64,000 bases of DNA from Calycina herbarum (lineage: Eukaryota; Ascomycota; Leotiomycetes; Helotiales; Pezizellaceae). Positions 44,471 through 56,216 of the stretch are shown here, piece after piece. Position numbers and translations under genes: made by a program. The notes under the pieces were generated by a model that had not been told where the DNA came from, did no database searches, and saw only the letters and a program-made list of their open reading frames with translations. The stretch lies in NCBI GenBank assembly GCA_001414485.1, contig LLEY01000168.1, forward strand, positions 62,001 to 126,000. The letters run 5' to 3'. How positions within the stretch are numbered: the stretch's first letter is position 1; each line of letters begins with the position of its first letter.

Positions 44471-46478
44471 CGGAGGCTGCTTACGCAGGCCCACTAGACC
44501 GATGAAGTGCGGCGCAACGTTGGGTGCTCGCTCTTGAGCTGCATTCTTGAGCTGCAAAGGGTGTCAGGCCAATGACAAGCTAGTGGCAGAAAGCGACCTG
44601 GTCCAAATGCTGACAGGGCAGCATGGCATGGCATGCCTCGCAGGAGAGGAAGAAGGAGAAGGAAGCAGCAGGCCGTCGTAATACCACATTAATTGGATTA
44701 ATTGGATTAATTGATTCTCTGGCATGGGACATGGGACCATATTATCCCTGGGCCCAGCAGCTGGAGCGGAGTGGTGGAATACCCGCCCAACTAATTGGGA
44801 GTTGCCCTCACAATCCGTACGAACGTTTTGATCCGAAGCAGTGGTGAGATTTGGAAAAGTGAGATATCGATGGCTGGCCGCCTCCCCTTTTTTCTCCTTC
44901 CGCTTCCTCTCTAGCGACGACTCGCCAGATATGCGCCAGAAGTGGTGCTGGATGTGGTCGGTACGAAATACCTCGGTTTGGGTGGAGAGGTGGCCTAGTG
45001 AGGAAGTATCGGGCGTGGTGCGAGCTGCGGTGTAACTTTGCGTGAGGTTAGTTGGGTGTCCAACAGTCCAACAGTCCAGTCCAACTCAGATGCAGTGCAG
45101 TTATATGCAGCTACATGCATGCAGTTGGTGGTGGTGGAGGTGGTGGATATTTGGAAGCCAATACACCCAATGAGAGAAGCCCCATCTGCACCTCAAAAAC
45201 AAAATAGCCGCACCACTATGGACTTGAGTCTTCATACGACGCTGCCCAAAGCATCGATTGCGTGAGGTTAGCTTTATCCCAAGAAGTTGGCGTTGTTCCA
45301 ATAAGAAAACCCCCCATCTGCCCCTCTTGAAAGCTCTTGAGCATGGTGTTGAAGCAACCGGTGTTGAGCTGATCCAGTCACGGTTGGCTGATCCAATCAC
45401 ACCGGATATGGCAATTCTGATTCCAAGCTTGCCGTTGCCGTCTGACTAGCCCGTTGACGGCAACGAGCGAGCACCTTGACGGCCATCTGGCCAGAAAGAA
45501 GCAAGATTCATATATTGCGGTTGCAATTGTACGTGGTTCGCACCTGTGGCCGAGTACCCCAGGGGGAAACCCTCTTTAGGAATCTTTCGTACATCATCAG
45601 GACCCTTGATGGAGTGTCGTTGATGTTTTGATTCTTCACAATTGGGGGCGCCGGGTGAGGTAATCAGGGGGGTCTCGAGGGGTCTCGAGCTTTCCCCACG
45701 ACTGGCCTTGGCAGAGAAGGTACTCCGTACTATCCCCCTTAACTGTCTGTAGACGCACAGACATTTTCACAGCCAAATCACCCTTGCACATGACAGACAA
45801 TACCAGGGGGTGGGGATAGTAATGTAAGGTTTGTCTCTCGAGTTCTCGGCCCATTCGTCGCCGCATCGTCAGCCCTCCTCCACCATTCACAGACGACGAG
45901 TGATGCAGTGCAGGGAAAAGGACCAGCATGCGGATGGTTATAAGGGCCATGGCCATGGAAACGGGCAATTTAGGATAGTGAACAGTATCTATACTTGCAA
46001 AAGGTGTGCTTGCTGCGCTGGATTTTGCTGTGTTGTCACGGTTGATGGTAAGTCAGTATGGAGTCTCGTAGACGAAGTCGGGATGATGGCTGGTCTGGAA
46101 GCATGGCCTCATTTCAGCGTATAGGTAGGTTGGTAGGTTGGTAGGTTGGTAGCTTGGTAACTTAGCTGGCTGTAGCTGAAAAAGGCCGCACTCTGGGAAT
46201 GAAAGATAATCTCGCATCGAAACCTCCTCCCTCGCTCCTTCCTGTCTCTGACACGATACCTAACCTAACTTAACCTCCGATACCTCCATCTCCTCACCTC
46301 GCAACCAGTCGCAACTTCCTCGCATTCTCTCCACCTCCCTCAGTCCAGGCCTCTTGCCTCCGTATTCCCTTCCCTTCCCTCTTCTCCCCATCCCAAGCCC
46401 GTGCCGCCATCGCGCTTGCCTAGCCCAGTGAGATAACAATATCAATATCTCCCTCGATTCAGCAGCACTTTACTTTTC

Positions 46479-46507
46479 ATCGTACTTTTCATCGTACTTT
46501 TCATCGT
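46479..46507 (+). repeat. Tandem 12-mer tcatcgtacttt, about 2.5 copies
   Basis: The sequence acttttcatcgt recurs end to end in the presumed promoter of the C2H2 gene. Confidence 0.85.
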
Positions 46508-47031
46508 CGCCGGGAAAAGGTGGTACTCGAGTACATGGGGCGCTCACTGCATCATTGATTATTTGATACTGTAGAGTCGAGCGTTGTCCGTACCCACTCT
46601 GAAAAAAGAAGTTCAATTGACAGCAGCACTCGCATCCCCACTCGTCACATACCGCCGCTGCACCGCACCTCACGCTAACTACGACGAGCCTCACTTTATG
46701 CCGTGTCTCGAGTAGCCTCAACTTTCTACCTCTTCTAACCTGCTGCCCTGGAGCACTTCAATCTCCTCCTACCTGCCACCTGCCACCTGCCAATTACTAT
46801 TACCATCCGATCTCCCAGTTTCCGTCTTTCGTCCAAGAGGCTCAGAATAGGTTGGCCTCTGCGTGCTCCTCTCCACCAAACTCCCCACCACAACCTGGAA
46901 GCCCTTCCAACTCCACTTCGTTCCCTCACAGACTCGACGATCCGGCTTAGTTCCAAGTTCTGGCCGCAACGGCGCATGAGTTACCGACATACCCTGGACC
47001 GCCTACTGCTCAGCCTCTCTCTTGAACACCA

Positions 47032-47049
47032 CCCCCCCCCCCCCCCCCC
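47032..47049 (+). repeat. Poly-C run of about 18 bases
   Basis: Uninterrupted C homopolymer about 270 bases before the C2H2 start codon. It could form i-motif/G-quadruplex structure and is error-prone in sequencing. Confidence 0.9.
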
Positions 47050-47317
47050 ATTACCCTGCCAAACCTTGCCGATCGCCCCCGCCTTTTTCTCGTCTGGTCC
47101 TCAGCGAGACGCAGCACATATCACGCACCGCACAGCAACTAACCTAACCTCCCTCCCTCAACCACCGCTGCTCCCGGCATACGGCAAAGACTCTGGGTAG
47201 ATTGTTTTCTCGACACTGTCGCATGGTACCGTTGGCTGATATGCTATTATCCGTCTTTGCTTCCTAGTCGTCGTGCCATTTGTCATTTGGTAACCCCGAT
47301 GGCCCTTGGACCCAATT

Positions 47318-48982
47318 ATGACTACTGTCGAGAACCACCACCCTCACGTTCCACCCGCCGACGCATATTACGATCCGGACGATGTTGCTTGCAACAACAG
47401 TCCCCAGATGAATGCTGTCAAAGTCAACTTCCAACCCTCCTCGACGCCGCCATACATGGTCCCTCTGCCCCCCGCTGTCAGTCCGGATTCCTCGTCCGGA
47501 TCGCCCGGTCGCAAAGCTTCCAAGCCCTATCGAGCGACTGCTAGTCAAAGCGATGCTGGTCTGGTGAGCATGATGGGCAATGGAAAGAACATTGACATTG
47601 CGCGGCGGGCAGGAGCGGAGGTGTTGGCTGCTGAGAACGAGATGGAGATGGACCCAGAGGACCCAACCAAGGGGACCGCCGTGGACATACACATGGAGGA
47701 CGATAAATCGGAGGAGGATACAGTAGAAAGGCAGACGGAATCGGAAAAGGATGCTTCGGACAAGGGCGAGGAGGAAAGTAATGATCTCGCGTTGGTGGCA
47801 GCCAAAGCATGCGAAATGATGGGGTCAATATCGCTGCCGCAAAACCCAGAAGCCCCCACAAGCGAAAAGTCTCCCACGGAGGTGCTTCCGGTCGAGAAGG
47901 AATCAATAGAAAGGGCTAGACCAGAGGAAAGGAGACCAACGATACCTTCAATATTTGTGGCCAATCCAAATTCTCGAGGTTCACCCGAAGGTGTGATTGG
48001 ATTGGATAGAAGATCGTCAGTTACAGAGGCGCTACCGCCAATTCGACATCATTCACCAAGTTCGGCTCTTTCGAATGGGAATGGTAGGATGGTAGTAAAG
48101 CCAACCCTTCCATCACTCTCCGACTCTCTCAAAAGTATTGCCCACGAACCATTGCCCCCGGTGGACGCAGCTTTCGCCCAATCCCCGCCTGCGCGGCAAC
48201 CACCATTATTTTCTGCTGTATCAAGTCATGGTTCTCCACCAAAATCTCCAAATGAGTTTCGACGAGAGTTGCCATCACCTGGTCGGGCTGCTTTTTATCC
48301 ATATAACAGTCATCGGCGAACTTCTCAAACACAATCAGATGGAATTCAATACTCGAACGCGGGAGACTATACCAGCAGTAATACAGAAACTCCAAGTACT
48401 GATGCTTCAGGAGCAACTCCTGCGATTGACCGCATGAGCATTGATGGTATCACCAATCCACAGATTGGTGGGTTTCAATGTACTTATCCTGGTTGCACTG
48501 CTCAGCCTTTTCAAACTCAGGTAATAGCCTTTTTATTCGATTTTTGTTTTAAGCTGACGAGACGTTAGTACTTGCTGAATTCGCACGCAAACGTCCATTC
48601 CTCGAATCGGCCTCATTACTGTAGCGTCAAGGGGTGTCCTAGAAGTGAGGGGGGGAAAGGCTTCAAGAGGAAAAATGAAATGATCAGGCATGGTCTCGTA
48701 CACGACTCACCTGGCTATGTTTGTCCTTTTTGCCCTGATAGAGAACATAAATATCCAAGGCCGGATAATTTGCAAAGGTATGTTTCAAAATGGCAGTGTT
48801 ATACCACATCCTGCCTTCAAAAAATTGAAAATTAAAATTAACAATAAAAACTAACAATAAACAGACATGTACGGGTTCACCATGTGGATAAAGACAAGGA
48901 CGACCAGCAGCTTCGTGATGTCCTCTCGCAACGCCCAGAAGGACCTAGCAGAGGTCGTCGACGTCGAGGCGGCAATGCATGA
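47318..48982 (+). CDS. C2H2 zinc-finger transcription factor
   Basis: Three exons (47318-48520, 48569-48777, 48865-48982) give 509 residues from ATG 47318. Residues 1-385 are disordered, Ser/Pro- and Glu-rich with no recognised domain. The DNA-binding part is C-terminal. Finger 1 is CTYPGC...HANVH and is split by the first intron after PFQTQ. Finger 2 is YCSVKGC with the insertion PRSEGGKGFKRKNEMIRHGLVH. Finger 3 is YVCPFCPDREHKYPRPDNLQRHVRVHH, split by the second intron within the Arg codon of LQRH. A basic tail RGRRRR ends the protein. This arrangement is conserved among filamentous ascomycetes in my recollection, but I cannot name the orthologue. It is likely a nuclear regulator. The unusually long upstream region suggests complex control. 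Confidence 0.88.
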
Positions 48983-50478
48983 TTTGGGCATATCAATCTC
49001 GTCACTCGAGACGTATATCATTTCAACAAATACGAGAGGACCCACAAGAGCATGTCGTGAGGAAGGAGCATGTTTTCAAAAGTATATAAAATCCATTTCT
49101 CGTCCGGATTAGTTACCTGTGTGAAAATTTTGGGGAGTTGTTTTGGCAACGGCGTTACAAGGAACTGGGGGTTCTCACCCGGGGGGTTGGTGTTTTGCTT
49201 CGGCGGCAACTTTGCTCATCGTTCTACCAAATTTCTTTTTGTGTTCACTCTATCACGAGTCCTACGAAATCATCTCGGAGTTTCCGGAGCATATTTGTTT
49301 TTAAGGGGGTTGGCACTTTTTTTTTATTCGCGTCAGTGGAGGGGATACTAGAGATGATTTGTATCTTTTCCCTCCCCCTGCAGTTTTTTGGGATGGGGTG
49401 CACAAAGTGGTACACGGGGTGAGGTTTGGGGGCTTTGAAACTTGCATGGCTTGCATTTGATTTTTCTTCTTTTCTTGGAAGGGATTTTAGGGAGATTCGG
49501 ATTTGTGGATGGGAAACAAAGTATAGGGTGTGCATATAACTGTCGCTATTATTGCTTTTTTTTTGGGATTGAGGTCGAGGTACATTTTTTCCTACCTGAG
49601 AATATAGGTAGTATAGGATGGGATGGAATGGGATGGATGGATGGAGGGCAAGGAAAGATTATATTCTTTTTCTTTTTGGTTGTTGATAGTTGAAGAGAGA
49701 CAAACTACCCTTTTTACCTGCTTCATGAAATGCATCGCCTTGGCCTCTTTCATGTCTGAGCAAGAGCCCCAACAAAGCTAGCGATGGCCAATCCATCTCG
49801 GATTTTCCCACAACGTTCACTGTATATTGGATTTTGTAGAGAATTTGGATTGGGTGTGAATCCCCGAGATTTGGACATGTAGATAGTACGTTGTATTTCT
49901 TTTCTGTTTTCCTGACTTACAAGGTCTAGCTAGGTCTCTGTGCTATTTATGGTGAGGTGCTGGTATTCTTTGAAGCTCACGGATGTCACGGATGGGGACA
50001 TCGTAACATATTATTGCCCAGCGACTTGAGACTTGAGAATTACAAGCGTGGAACACGGAAGACTTGATTTCTACGTATTCAATAGTCACTTTTTCCTCCC
50101 CCCCACAACAAAACTTGAAATGTATGTTCTCGGATCAAATTCTACTCATATGTTTCCTCTTTCGTGTACTTGGGATGTCTGATTCATTGGACATTCCATG
50201 CCTCGTGTGGGATATTGGGATTATCTATCGCTAGGCTTAAAAGTTACAGGGTGGGGGATAAGTAGAATAGAAATAGAAGGTGGGGATAGTGTTTTACCTA
50301 CGTCTGGTCAAATAACTGAACAGAGATGACGGGATGGAGGGTGTTTGTTGTGACGGTTTGGATCCATTGTTTTGTTTTGTTTGAAGTATTGATTGCGGAA
50401 AATTCTCGCCTGAGGAGAGAGGTTGGAGGAGAAACCATTTCTTGGGAGCGCGATGGGTTGAATGAGGCTACAGTACTA
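48983..50478. other. Intergenic region, 3' of the C2H2 gene
   Basis: T-rich 3' flank with many short chance ORFs. Nothing recognised. Confidence 0.5.
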
Positions 50479-51825
50479 CTACATCCCTCGCTCGATGTCT
50501 TCTGAGAGAGCGTTCTGAAGCCTCTTTGATGCTGTTGCTGTTGCTGTTGCTGTTGGGAGCAGGATCTGACAATCCTTCCTGCTTAGGATATGCGAAGGGA
50601 CGCTGTATGTTATGCGGTGCAGCCCGTTGGTTTGGGAAAGCAGTGACTCGGGAACTGGATATGTTGGCTGTTGTTTAGTCTTAAATCGGGAGTATTGTAT
50701 ATGTACTTGGTGCGTTGATCTGGAATCCAAAGCTCGAGTTGCAAATGCCTTTCATTCTCAAGAGTGATTCCACATAGGAGTTCACCATTGCATATAACGC
50801 CAAAAGGGGGTTTGTTCGGAGTCCAACACTCGCAAACAAGAAGCATGAGCTTCGGGACAGCATAACTCGATTAACGTCTCTTGGTAACAGAGGGGACACA
50901 ACCACTTGGTACCCCAGCAAAGGGAAACTTCTACTTCAGGATCTAATCAGAATACTAGATGCGCTTCTGGACCAAGCGAGAACTTTGAATAATCACCAAC
51001 CCACCTGGAAAAAAAACGCAATCGTCCTCAGCTCATTGGGTTTGCAACGGATAAAGGTTGTGTTTGTCAAACCCTTGGGGTTCCTCGCACAACCTGTACC
51101 AACACCCACATCTCAGCTGGACTTGCCTTCTTGACGGGACAATAACTTGAGATTGAACTTGCTCAGTCATAGTCTTGAGCATTTCGAATTGTCCGGTAGC
51201 GAGGTTCGGAAGCTGATCCACTTTGCTGGCAACGTTATTCAGAGCACCAAATATTCCAGCTGAGCTCAGCTGAGCTGCTGCGCGCCTCTTCCGTTGTCAA
51301 TGGCAAGCTTTTCAGCGAAACTTTGATGTAGGTGTCGCAAGCTGCGTGCGTGTTCTGCATCTGAATGCCTGTCAGTCAAATTAGCAAAACCCACTACTAG
51401 GCTGTGACGTAACGATTTTTTGACGGATCTGTGAGTATATGCGGATAAAATATAAACTAACCTCTGCAGCAAGGTGAGCTGAAGGTTAAAGCTCGAAGCG
51501 TCTTTCTCAATGAAGAGCTTGTATCGTTTCACGACCTTGTCTCGACGTCCATCAACCTGTATTTTTGCTAAAGTTTCGTTGAAGGTCTCGACTTCTACTA
51601 AACATTTGTTCATCAATTTCTGGAGCTCCCGAAGCACGTCGAGGTTGTAATTTTGGGCCTGAATAATAAGGAGAGTTGCAATTTGCCGAACCATAGAGTT
51701 CAAGTCCTCAAATGCAGACACCAACCGCGATAAGCGTTTCCCATCCTTACTACTGTCAAACTTCTGTATTGGATGGCGGCTGCCACAATTGTAAGGATAT
51801 TTGCTGAGAAACTAAGGGGATCCAT
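50479..51825 (-). pseudogene. Decayed gene with a fungal STAND-type N-terminal domain
   Basis: ATG 51825 opens with MDPLSFSANILTIVAAAIQ, the hallmark start of the N-terminal domain of many fungal NLR/STAND and related proteins (compare the general pattern MDPLS-x-AxxIx-V). The frame breaks at about 51765; the downstream segment in another frame continues as a helical protein (SRLVSAFEDLNSMVRQIATLLI, VLRELQKLMNKCLVEVETFNETLAKI). A normal-looking 93-base intron (51461-51369, branch GCTAAT) leads to HSDAEHARSLRHLHQSFAEKLA. A stop follows at 51266-51268, yet the next segment resumes in another frame (IFGALNNVASKVDQLPNL, QVQSQVIV) to a stop near 51033. Open stretches continue to 50479 with no clear homology. 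At least two breaks make a functional protein unlikely unless these are assembly errors. Confidence 0.55.
50526..50556. repeat. CTGTTG hexamer repeat
   Basis: About five units of the hexamer tgctgt/ctgttg within the downstream part of the decayed STAND-like locus. Confidence 0.8.
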
Positions 51826-52704
51826 TGTAGACCGTCGGAAAGAACAATGGAGGGGGTGGAAAATCATGAAAAGATTCAAAAGATTGGAATTGCTATTGCG
51901 AGGCTGTGTTGGTAGCGAAGGTGTGGCAGCGTGATACCTTATGTCATTAGGCTTCCTCACTGCCAGATTAGCGAAGGCTATAGTAAGAGCCCTGGTCCTC
52001 GTTCTACATACCTCTGATGAAAGATATTATACTAAAACGTTTAGTATAATTGAATTAAAGTATAAAACTTACGAGAAAGCTGAAAATAATCAATACTTAC
52101 TATTAAAGTTTATTGCCTTCAGTCACTTCTCTTAAATAAACATGATTCTCCGAGCCCTCTTGGAAAAATAATATTAAGAAAGATTGTTGAGATTTAAGCA
52201 TTGAGACCGACCCTTAGAGGAAGGTAGGAGGGTGGGGTCTGAGGATACTCGGTATTTTCTATTTCAAGACTTCCTATTCAGTGGCAGAAATGCCATCGAA
52301 GAAAGCTTTGCCGAGCTTTCGGGTTGGTTGCTTCTCTGGCTGCACTGCGTTAACAGAAAGACGTTGTTGAAGAAAAATAAACCACCAGAAGAGGGAGCCT
52401 CCAGATTCTAGTTCGGCCCGAAGGCTGCCGAACCAGCGCCGGACCATTCCTAAGAGACACCCAGCGCGTATTGAGTAGGTATATATTGGTATCTATTTTC
52501 AAACTGTCGCTGCCATGTATAGGTATCATCCAAATTGCCCGCCATATCCCATCCTCTCCTCGCGATTCAATACTCGCAATTTCAATGCGACTCCAGAAGC
52601 TCAATTCGATCGCCCAAACAAAACGCCAAACAAATGCCGATGCTAGACCAAACTCCAATGCCTTTCTGGCAGTATAAAATCAAAGGAAATAGGCCATGCC
52701 CTGG
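51826..52704. other. Intergenic region
   Basis: AT-rich from about 52,000 to 52,200. A 102-codon minus-strand frame (52350-52658) shows no similarity I recognise. Otherwise 3' flank of the PPxY gene. Confidence 0.45.
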
Positions 52705-53271
52705 CTAAGGTCTTCCCCAATTGAACGCAGTTCCAACACACGAGACGGTCAAGACTATCAACAACATCGCGACAATCCACTTATAGATATCCTCCGTTTG
52801 TTCTGCCGGATCGCTCTCGGAATCCAACGCCCTCTGCATATTATCCATCTCAATCTCATGCTGGCGGTATATCTCGTGGTAGGAAGGAGGAGGTGGGGAG
52901 GAATCGATGGCAATCACAAAGGGTTCATCTCGATACGGTTCCTCCAGGGACGGTGGTGCTTCAGTGACAATTCGCAGAGAGCTGGAAGCAGGCGAAGAGC
53001 CATATGCAGGAGGGTGGGCACTGGTGACTTGTTTTGATCGAAGATAGTCGTACATTGGTTGATATCCCGGGGGATCAGAAGATTGTGGTGTTGCTCCCTC
53101 TATCCTCTCCTCCTCAACCTCTCGTTCTGCAGATTCGGGATCATCTCGATAAGGGACTTGTATACGAGGAACGATGTCTTCGAGAGGGAGCGGAACAGGT
53201 GGTAAAGACTGCAGCAATCTCGTATGTGGAACCGATGTCGACCTCGCACGTTGGGATCGTTGATTCGACAT
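52705..53271 (-). CDS. Tail-anchored protein with three PPxY motifs (candidate Rsp5/Nedd4 adaptor)
   Basis: Single exon of 188 residues from ATG 53271. The body is Pro/Ser/Glu-rich and disordered. It contains three copies of the WW-domain ligand PPxY: PPGY at 67-70, PPAY at 87-90 and PPSY at 128-131. A single hydrophobic helix near the C-terminus (about 165-183, WIVAMLLIVLTVSCVGTAF) is followed by only five residues, the layout of a tail-anchored or type II membrane protein with its bulk in the cytosol. Known membrane adaptors that recruit HECT E3 ligases of the Rsp5/NEDD4 family (yeast Bsd2, Ssh4, Ear1; animal NDFIP) use exactly such PPxY motifs, so an adaptor role is a reasonable inference. 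I recognise no homology to those proteins beyond the motifs. There is no signal peptide. Confidence 0.75.
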   Translation of the reverse strand: MSNQRSQRARSTSVPHTRLLQSLPPVPLPLEDIVPRIQVPYRDDPESAEREVEEERIEGATPQSSDPPGYQPMYDYLRSKQVTSAHPPAYGSSPASSSLRIVTEAPPSLEEPYRDEPFVIAIDSSPPPPSYHEIYRQHEIEMDNMQRALDSESDPAEQTEDIYKWIVAMLLIVLTVSCVGTAFNWGRP

Positions 53272-54452
53272 TTGAGTCCGTAGGAATTGGGCGGTATCGA
53301 AAGTAACAAGCCTCTTCTTCAGCCTCGTCCAGCGAATATCTCCTCCAATATTATCCCTTTCGTATAAGTGTTCTTGAGATGGACAAACACCTGCTACAGC
53401 CCCAATTGATGCCCGCTAGAAATGAAAGTAAGTGGTGGTGTTGGAGTCACTTGCAGTCGTCCGCTGCCTATTACTATGTTTTGCAACAGCGCTCGAGACC
53501 CACGTACAACACACTGGGCAGTGGCGCAGAGCTCGGTGAACCTATCATGAGGCAGGGTTCGTCACAGCTTCGAACAATCCAGCAAATGGCAGGTGGCAGA
53601 TTGGGACCCGGAATTGCGGCAAAGGAAGGACGACATTGAAATGCTGCCAAATGGGTGCGTGTTTCATCATGGCTTATTTTAAACACGAGCGTCGGATCGT
53701 CTCAAGAGTCAACCACAAGGTGACGACCCTCAAACTCGTTTCATACTAATCATAGGGGTAAGCACGTCCACAAAACCATCATTTTTTGCTCTTTAAAATT
53801 GATCTGATGCGGGTATCAAGCTGTAGACTTCAGGACTTGAACAATTAAATGTCAGAGTTGAAGGGGTGGGGATGGTCGACTTTATACATGGAATAGTGGT
53901 CGGAAATACTTGTACCACAAGATTACATTGCTACGCCCTTTTTGCACAGGCTACACTCTCATAGCCTCTGAAGAGGCTATCTACTCTGGAGGTACTTCCC
54001 TTAGTCACGTCGAACCTCGGCTCTCAAGCTTGCTTTATAATCAGTTATTCAATCTTTTTTCTCCGCCGTGTCTGGAGATATGTTTACTAACACGGCTCAA
54101 TTAAACCCCGATCATGCTCCAATTGCCTAATTGGGTAACCTAAGTTTACGGTCCCTCCATAAGCCGCTGAGTGGTTCAGGAGCATTTCCCGGTGGGATAT
54201 CCCAAAAGGAAGCAATTGATGCGATACCCGGGCTTATACAACCAATAGCGGAGCCTCGTGCATATTTCTTTTCGATCGGAGGTCCTTGATCCACTATGAT
54301 GCCATGCAGAACATATATAAACGTAAAATCCTTTGTTTGTGCCTTTATTCTTCACGTCAATTTGTTTATTCTCTCTACCCCATTTCTCAAAATCACTTCT
54401 TTAATTAGAATCTAGACCTGTTTTTGTTATTTAGCCTTCGTCATCATTAAAC
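53272..54452. other. Divergent spacer between the PPxY gene and the flavin oxidoreductase gene
   Basis: 1.2 kb with promoters for both genes. No gene seen. Confidence 0.5.
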
Positions 54453-55988
54453 ATGTCTCTCTCGGAGGAAATTGTTCTTCCTAGTGGTCTAAGGCTACCA
54501 AATCGTCTAGCTAAGGTATTTTCTATCTAACTTTTGGAATTGACCTCACGTACTAATTATTTCCTTTCCAGGCGGCAATGGCTGAAACAATGTCCGCAAA
54601 TGGAGACCCAGATAAAAACTTCACCCGAGTTTACAAAGAATGGGCAGAAGGAGGATGGGGAATGATAATAACTGGTATTCTTCCCACTCCTAAGCTCATT
54701 GTTTAACTCACTCTAACACTTTTTCTTAGGAAATGTTCAGGTGTCAGATCTCTATCTTGGTAAGTCATTCTGAAAGCACCAAAATACAGAAAAAGACTAA
54801 TTAATCAATTAGGCGGCCCTAAGGATGTCTACGTAAAAGCGCAAACCCCCGAGTCCAAAGCTGCATGGAAAGAATATGCCTCAGCAGCTCAATCCAGCGG
54901 TACACCAGGGATTGTCCAGATTTGTCACCCAGGTCGTCAGTCGCCAATGGGCGCAGGTAACCGGGGGGCTTTCTCCAAAACTTTGGCACCTTCGGCGGTC
55001 AAATTAAATTTGGGGAGTAGTGTGGTGGCGAAGGTGCTTACGAGTCTTGTTTTTGGGACACCAAAGGAGATGAGTGTTAAGGATATTGATACTGTAGTAG
55101 AGCAGTTTGAAGAGTGTGGGAGGAGGTGTTTCGACGCTGGGTGGAAAGGGGTTGAACTCCATGGAGCGTACGTTTTCCCTCCCTTTACTTTTTGAATTTC
55201 CTAACCTCGCTTGCTTTCTTGGTCTTATCCTCTCTACTTCAGCTTGTAATTAACCCACTAACAAATCCATCAGACACGGTTACCTCCTAGCTCAATTTCT
55301 CTCTCCCGTCACCAACTTGCGCACCGATGAATTTGGAGGGACCCCCGAGAAGCGCGCTGAAATTGTTTTACGAATCATCCGTCGCATCCGGGCAGCAACT
55401 TCTAAAAGCTTCACAATTGGAATAAAGTTCAACAGTGTCGACGCCTCCGAATCAACCAACACCGCTGATACCATGAAACAAATCAAACTCATGACCGAAG
55501 AAGGCATCGACTTCCTCGAAATCTCAGGAGGAACCTTCGAAGACCCTAAAATGATGGGAGAAGAAAAATCTTCCTCGACAGTTCAAGAAAAGAAAGCCGG
55601 AGAAGTGGTACCCTCAAAACGGACTTTGGAGAGGGAATCCTTCTTCCTGGAATTCGCCAAGAAAGTTAGAGAGCAGTTCCCGAGTTTGGTACTTATGGTT
55701 ACTGGAGGATTCAGGACGAGGTTGGGTATGCAGGCTGCTCTAGAATCCGGAGGTTGTGATTTGATTGGTATTGCGAGACCCGCGACTGTTTGGGCGGATT
55801 TACCAAAGAAGGTTATTTTAAATGGGGAACTTAAGGACGAGGATGCTGTTATAAAGTTGGATCCGGTCGTTTTGAGTGGAGTTGTCGCGTTTGTTGTTAG
55901 GCTTATGAATGCGGTTGGGTTTGCGGCTGTCGGGGTGGGGGCGAAGAGTGTTTTCTATGCGCAGAAGTTGAGCGTTTTGGGGAAATAG
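54453..55988 (+). CDS. NADH:flavin oxidoreductase of the old yellow enzyme family
   Basis: Five exons: 54453-54515, 54572-54674, 54730-54759, 54813-55167 and 55274-55988, giving 421 residues. The 30-base third exon ([10 protein letters not shown]) is confirmed by frame continuity on both sides. The TIM-barrel flavoprotein signature is clear: [20 protein letters not shown] at the start, [23 protein letters not shown], then [35 protein letters not shown], which carries the substrate-binding His pair and the region contacting FMN. It ends with [28 protein letters not shown], the phosphate-binding end of the barrel. Enzymes of this group reduce activated C=C bonds using NAD(P)H; the substrate here is unknown. 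A hydrophobic stretch near the C-terminus ([19 protein letters not shown]) is common in fungal members. Confidence 0.93.
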
Positions 55989-56216
55989 GTGGGTGTAGTG
56001 GTTGGAGGGGGCCTGTGGATCTGGTGGATGGGGAGAGGGTGTTAGAGCGTTTTTAAAAGGGAGGAAAAGAGTGTATAGAGTTGTGTATAGATTTTAGATA
56101 ATTCTTGATTTGCTTATGTTTCCTTCTTATATCCCAACAATAAATAAACACTTTAAGATCCGAAAGACAACACATCCAGGTGAGTGGTACATAGATAAGA
56201 GAACAACAACTTTCCT

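Larger units (their letters stand above)
41607..47317. other. 5.7-kb gene-free, repeat-rich region upstream of the C2H2 regulator
   Basis: No ORF here has convincing coding character. The region carries several simple repeats (a 10-mer array at 44421, TAATTGGAT units near 44690, TCCAACAG near 45056, GGTCTCGAG near 45665, TTGGTAGG near 46126, a 12-mer at 46479, and a poly-C run at 47032). Pyrimidine-rich plus-strand DNA from about 46,190 to 47,250 fits the promoter and leader of the downstream gene. Long upstream regions are common for fungal developmental regulators. Confidence 0.5.

Noticed and set aside
47257..47317. Upstream ATG at 47299 (MALGPNYDYCR) as the start of the C2H2 gene
   Set aside because: It is in a different frame from the protein; the first ATG in the correct frame is 47318.
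54140..54240. Short stems around 54,150-54,230 resembling a tRNA
   Set aside because: No anticodon arm or T-loop (GTTCRANNC) in correct spacing.
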